Shown here piece after piece: positions 60,435 through 64,000 of a stretch of 64,000 nt of DNA. A program made the translations under genes and the position numbers. Origin of the DNA: Cladopsammia gracilis. Its lineage: Eukaryota > Cnidaria > Anthozoa > Scleractinia > Dendrophylliidae. Location: the NCBI GenBank assembly GCA_022457155.1, contig JAJGOT010000197.1, forward strand, positions 124,001 to 188,000, given 5' to 3'. Position 1 is the stretch's first letter. The number at the start of each line of letters is the position of its first letter. The notes under the pieces are model-generated. The model was not told the origin of the DNA, did no database searches, and saw only the letters and a list, made by a program, of their open reading frames with translations.

Positions 60435-60440
60435 AATAAA
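60435..60440 (+). terminator. Candidate polyadenylation signal of gene C
   Basis: AATAAA 75 bp after the TAA stop, followed by an A-rich stretch. Confidence 0.5.
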
Positions 60441-62139
60441 GACAAAAAACTGACCTATCCGTAGGAAACACCAAAAACGTATATTTCCAGAGGTTGGACT
60501 ACTAATTGAGGCATCTTCTCGATGTATTACGTCCAAAATAACTTAGCACTTATTGAATATTGCATGATTACATATTAAAAATCAAAAAACTCAATTCGGT
60601 TTTTTATACGAACGGAAGTCTAGCCTTGCATGTGACTTCGGTTGGTCGGAGGAACAAACTGGACCGAACTGAGGCTAACACTTAAAGGAGCTATGTCATG
60701 GTGATTTTGAGGTTTTCGAGTCAAAACCGCCCCAAATTAAAACTAAGTACCTTTGTCGTACACGAAATGCTTAAAGAACACAAACAGGAAGATATCAAGT
60801 AAATTGTAGTAGAGAAAATAAACCATAATCAGAGTTTTAGCGAATTTTCTAAGACAAGAGCGATAAACTTGAAAAAACTGGCCCAATTTTTTCAAGATGC
60901 AATCCAGTTCCATCCTGGCCATCTGCAGCCCAAGTCACTTATTTTTACTCTTAGAGCACTAGTAGAATAATTTTAAACAAAACTGGACCTCTATTTTTGG
61001 AATTTCACTGAAATAAAGAATGTATTTTGGCTTCTTAAAGTAACGCTAAAAATGGTGACATTTAATTTAAAGCCCTTTCTTGTTTCGGTCCCCGAAAGAA
61101 ATGTAGATTGAACATATCAAAGTAAAACCAGCTAAGCTTGCATGGACAACGATGTTATTATTACAGCTTAATAAGTTTGCAAATGTAAATGGCTTTGAAT
61201 TCTCAATAAAAATACTTAGTTTACTATTATTCTTTGTGTAATTCAAGTTGTCTAGCTAGCCTGCGTGGCAGGCGTTCTAAGGGGAAGGGGGAAAATTCGG
61301 GCTCGCGAGAACGCGAAGGGCGCGCGAGGAAGGGATTTTGACAATTATTTTTTCCTATTTTAAGATAATAAAGCAAGCTCCTTGCAATAATCATGAAAAT
61401 ACCATATTTCAGCCTGGATAGTGTCTCTTTAACACAAGGAAAGTTTGGGGGAAAAATTGTTTTCAGGGGCACTCTTGGGTCTTCGAACTGAAGTTACGAC
61501 TTCAGTAACTGTATTTATAAATCAGACGAGTGTATAGATTGTTTTCATGTACATAAGCAGTTTTCTTTCTTTCTTTTTTTTGCTTTGACAGCAACACCAG
61601 AGACATGAGTACAGTGAATGCCAAATGACTTGGCAAAATGTTGAAGCCCGACGATGTTCAATAGCCGACTTTCAATTGGTACACCAACATGACGGCCGAT
61701 TCCATTTTTAAGACATTCTTGAAATACAGCAAAATGTTCTTTATAATGTTCAAAGATTCAAAAGACCTCCGATTCACATCATCGCTTAATTAGAAAAGAC
61801 TGCAAACTGGAGACGATCAGCCCAACTCCCGGGGGGGGGGGGGGGGGGTACTCAACAAAGTTTTGTTCGCTCGCTCGATTTCTAATACGAACCAACATGT
61901 ACATGTGCGTGAATACCGTACGCCCGCACTGCTCCTGAAGTAATCTATATTTAGCTGTTTATAGATTTTAGAAGTTTGATGACGTTGAGTGAAAACGAGC
62001 TATAGTTCCCAAGCATATAACAGGCATGAGTAGTGAACTTCGGAAAGAACTTACTCGTGCAAGAAATCATGAAGGGCAAGGTTCTCCACGCACGCAAATA
62101 AGAAACACGATTTTCTTCCTGTTATGACCTATTGTTCTA

Positions 62140-62332
62140 TCTAAACAACTATACAACTCAACAAATATGTCCTTAGTTGTTGTTTGGTTACAGTTACCAT
62201 CCTTGCCAAATGAAGCATGCTGAACTGGCATGGCGGTTTTCACGCAGCATGCTCCATTTGGCAAGGATGGTAAACTGTACCCAAACAACAACTAAGGACA
62301 TATTTGTCAGTTGAGTTGTATAGTTGTTTAGA
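62140..62332. mobile_element. 193-bp foldback element
   Basis: Arms CTAAACAACTATACAACTCA / ACAAATATGTCCTTAGTTGT and complement ending TGAGTTGTATAGTTGTTTAG. The centre has GCATGCTGAACTGGCATGGC. A few mismatches only. Confidence 0.85.
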
Positions 62333-63215
62333 TATTCATTTCAAAATTAATAGCCACTCTCCTGTTCTGTTGTTGTTGTTGTTGTTGTTTCAACTAACCA
62401 TAATACCATTATTTCACAACTCAAGTACATCTGATATACATCCGTTTACCACATGTTTAGTCAAAAATTTTATATAAATGATCCTCATTGACTGAACACA
62501 TGCAGGGCGTGACCCTCTCAGTATGCCCTCAAACAAAACATGATACCGTATTCACTCTCTATGACACAGAGCGGCGCTGTACTTTATTTTTTTTTCTGCT
62601 TCTTGAATTTACAACTTAAGACAACAACGAGAACAAAAACAATAACAAACATCCATATCTTCAGAATACTCCAGAGTTATTTGGCTTAGTTCGATGCTGT
62701 TTATTTAACAGTTTATAAAGCTAAATAGTAAAACAAACATTACCTTAGTAATAGTAGCTTAAGTGTCTGTATCCTGAATTTTCCATAATCTAATCAGTAG
62801 CAAGTTCAGACCTATCGGGCTAAACAAATTTTTATCTATTTTAAATTTTTCTGTTTGGTTTATTTTTAATAATATTCTAAAATCACTCATTTTAGCTCGA
62901 CATACTTCAGATTTTTTCACTGAAGGACCTACCTCAGACAGTATCACCGAAAAATATAAAACGCAATCAAATCAGTTTAAGCTGATAATTTGAAACCTCG
63001 CCAATTACTGTAATTCTGGCAAGATTTCTAGCGGTTATTCTCTTAAAACAAGTGAAACGTGGGAAAGGAAGCACTCTTGGCACACAAAACCCGGATCACA
63101 TGACACTCAGTACATTTCAGCGGTAGCCGATGATGATTTCCGATGTCAAACATTATATGAAGCACGTTTAGGTCAGAGGGTGCGCACAATTGATATAAAA
63201 ATCATTTACTCGCCG

Positions 63216-63825
63216 GGGGGGGGGGGGGGGGTAGGGGGGTTAATTTTATATATAAGCTATATGGGTATGTGTCACTGTGAATGATTTGGTTTTCAACCAG
63301 TTTAGGCTGGAATAGGGTATAGAAACAGGGTGTCATTTACTGATCAGTGGTATGAAGTAGAGTTTCTGGAAAATAGCAAGTCTAGATAGGATATAGGGTA
63401 GGCGGGATTGTTGGTGTCTACAACGTCTAGAATGGAGTTGCAAAATACATCTAACCGGGGTTGGGAGGGGGGGGGTACTCCCGACAATTTAGGATAGGTG
63501 TGTGCCGCCAAGGTTCTGAAACCCTGACCCTATTTAAGAGTAGAAAATCAAGATTTGATACCCTTTTTAAGGCCCAAAACCAAGGCGTGTAGTACAGTTT
63601 TAACAGACCATATCTTTTTCGTTTTGCGCATTTGGGTGGATACTGCAATTTAGTGACCCTATCTAAGGAATATCTAAGGACCACAATACCAAAAAATACC
63701 AAAATGGATATCCTATTTAAGGACTGAGCACCTTAAAAACCCTACCCTATCGGGCGGCACATACCTATATAGCGTATATAAGGGAGTACACCCCTCCCTC
63801 CCTCCCCCCCCCCCCCCCCCCCCCC
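63216..63825. mobile_element. Poly-G/poly-C bounded element
   Basis: A G-run followed by TTATATATAAGCTATATGGG and ATGTG on the left faces CACATACCTATATAGCGTAT / ATAAGG and a long C-run on the right. About 610 bp. An internal GGGGGGGGTACTCCC at about 63468 suggests a second, nested copy of a related end. Confidence 0.55.
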
Positions 63826-64000
63826 GCGACATCTAAACATGGTCTGGTATAGGGTAATGGCTTCAGAGTCCCAGCCGCTCACCACCACCCCCAAAACGGA
63901 ACAGAGTACCGCCCGGGTATTTACTTTACATGCTCAGTGTGAGGCAAAATAAAGATCGTCCTAAATGAGTAAAAAGTCCATCTCCTAAGCACGACTTCTT

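Larger units (their letters stand above)
60361..64000. other. Right-hand region without a supported gene
   Basis: I see no coding exon except a possible alternative last exon of gene C at about 61592-61606. It contains a foldback at 62140-62332, poly-G runs at 61830-61848, 63216-63230 and 63466-63476, a poly-C run near 63803-63825, and the inverted region at 63216-63825. Open frames near 61227, 62067 and 63451 lie over repeats. Confidence 0.5.

Overview
The window looks like nuclear DNA of an anthozoan cnidarian, most likely a coral or sea anemone. It is AT-rich, its genes are split into many small exons with GT-AG introns, nearly all of phase 1, and it is full of short terminal-inverted-repeat and foldback elements. 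It encodes several secreted proteins built from ShK-type cysteine modules (ShKT) and one opsin with non-canonical motifs. The species cannot be named from the sequence alone. All gene models are hand-spliced from reading-frame phase, module homology and splice consensus; there is no transcript evidence.

Layout. (1) 263-1811, minus: first two coding exons of a CAP (SCP/PR-1) gene that runs off the left edge. (2) 4907-8119: one 3.2-kb element with terminal inverted repeats and a 7-bp target-site duplication. It carries subterminal decamer arrays and a two-exon gene for a 143-residue protein I do not recognise. Its right end lies 35 bp from the start codon of the next gene. (3) 8155-19828, plus: 16-exon gene A, a predicted 628-residue secreted protein: CAP, ShKT, EGF, ShKT, Thr/Pro linker, four ShKT, chitin-binding CBM14. 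(4) 20786-45341, minus: 15-exon gene B, a 757-residue paralogue of A. It converges tail to tail with A, and most matching exons have identical lengths. (5) 33681-41917, plus: a three-exon opsin-like receptor gene lying wholly inside the 11.3-kb third intron of B, antisense to it. (6) 49570-60360, plus: nine-exon gene C, a 326-residue secreted protein in which ShKT modules alternate with GCC-type modules resembling those of papilin-like matrix proteins. Its first exon has a decayed duplicate nearby. (7) 60361-64000: no gene seen, only elements and homopolymer-rich repeats.

How the genes fit together. The three CAP genes are arranged divergent-then-convergent (minus, plus, minus), as expected from inverted duplication of one ancestor. 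A and B could bind chitin or matrix through CBM14 and display arrays of ShKT modules outside the cell; this is inference from domains. Gene C has a related extracellular architecture without CAP or CBM14. The opsin is functionally unrelated and seems to sit in B because an intron grew around it or it inserted there. No bacterial, viral, CRISPR or rRNA sequence was seen.
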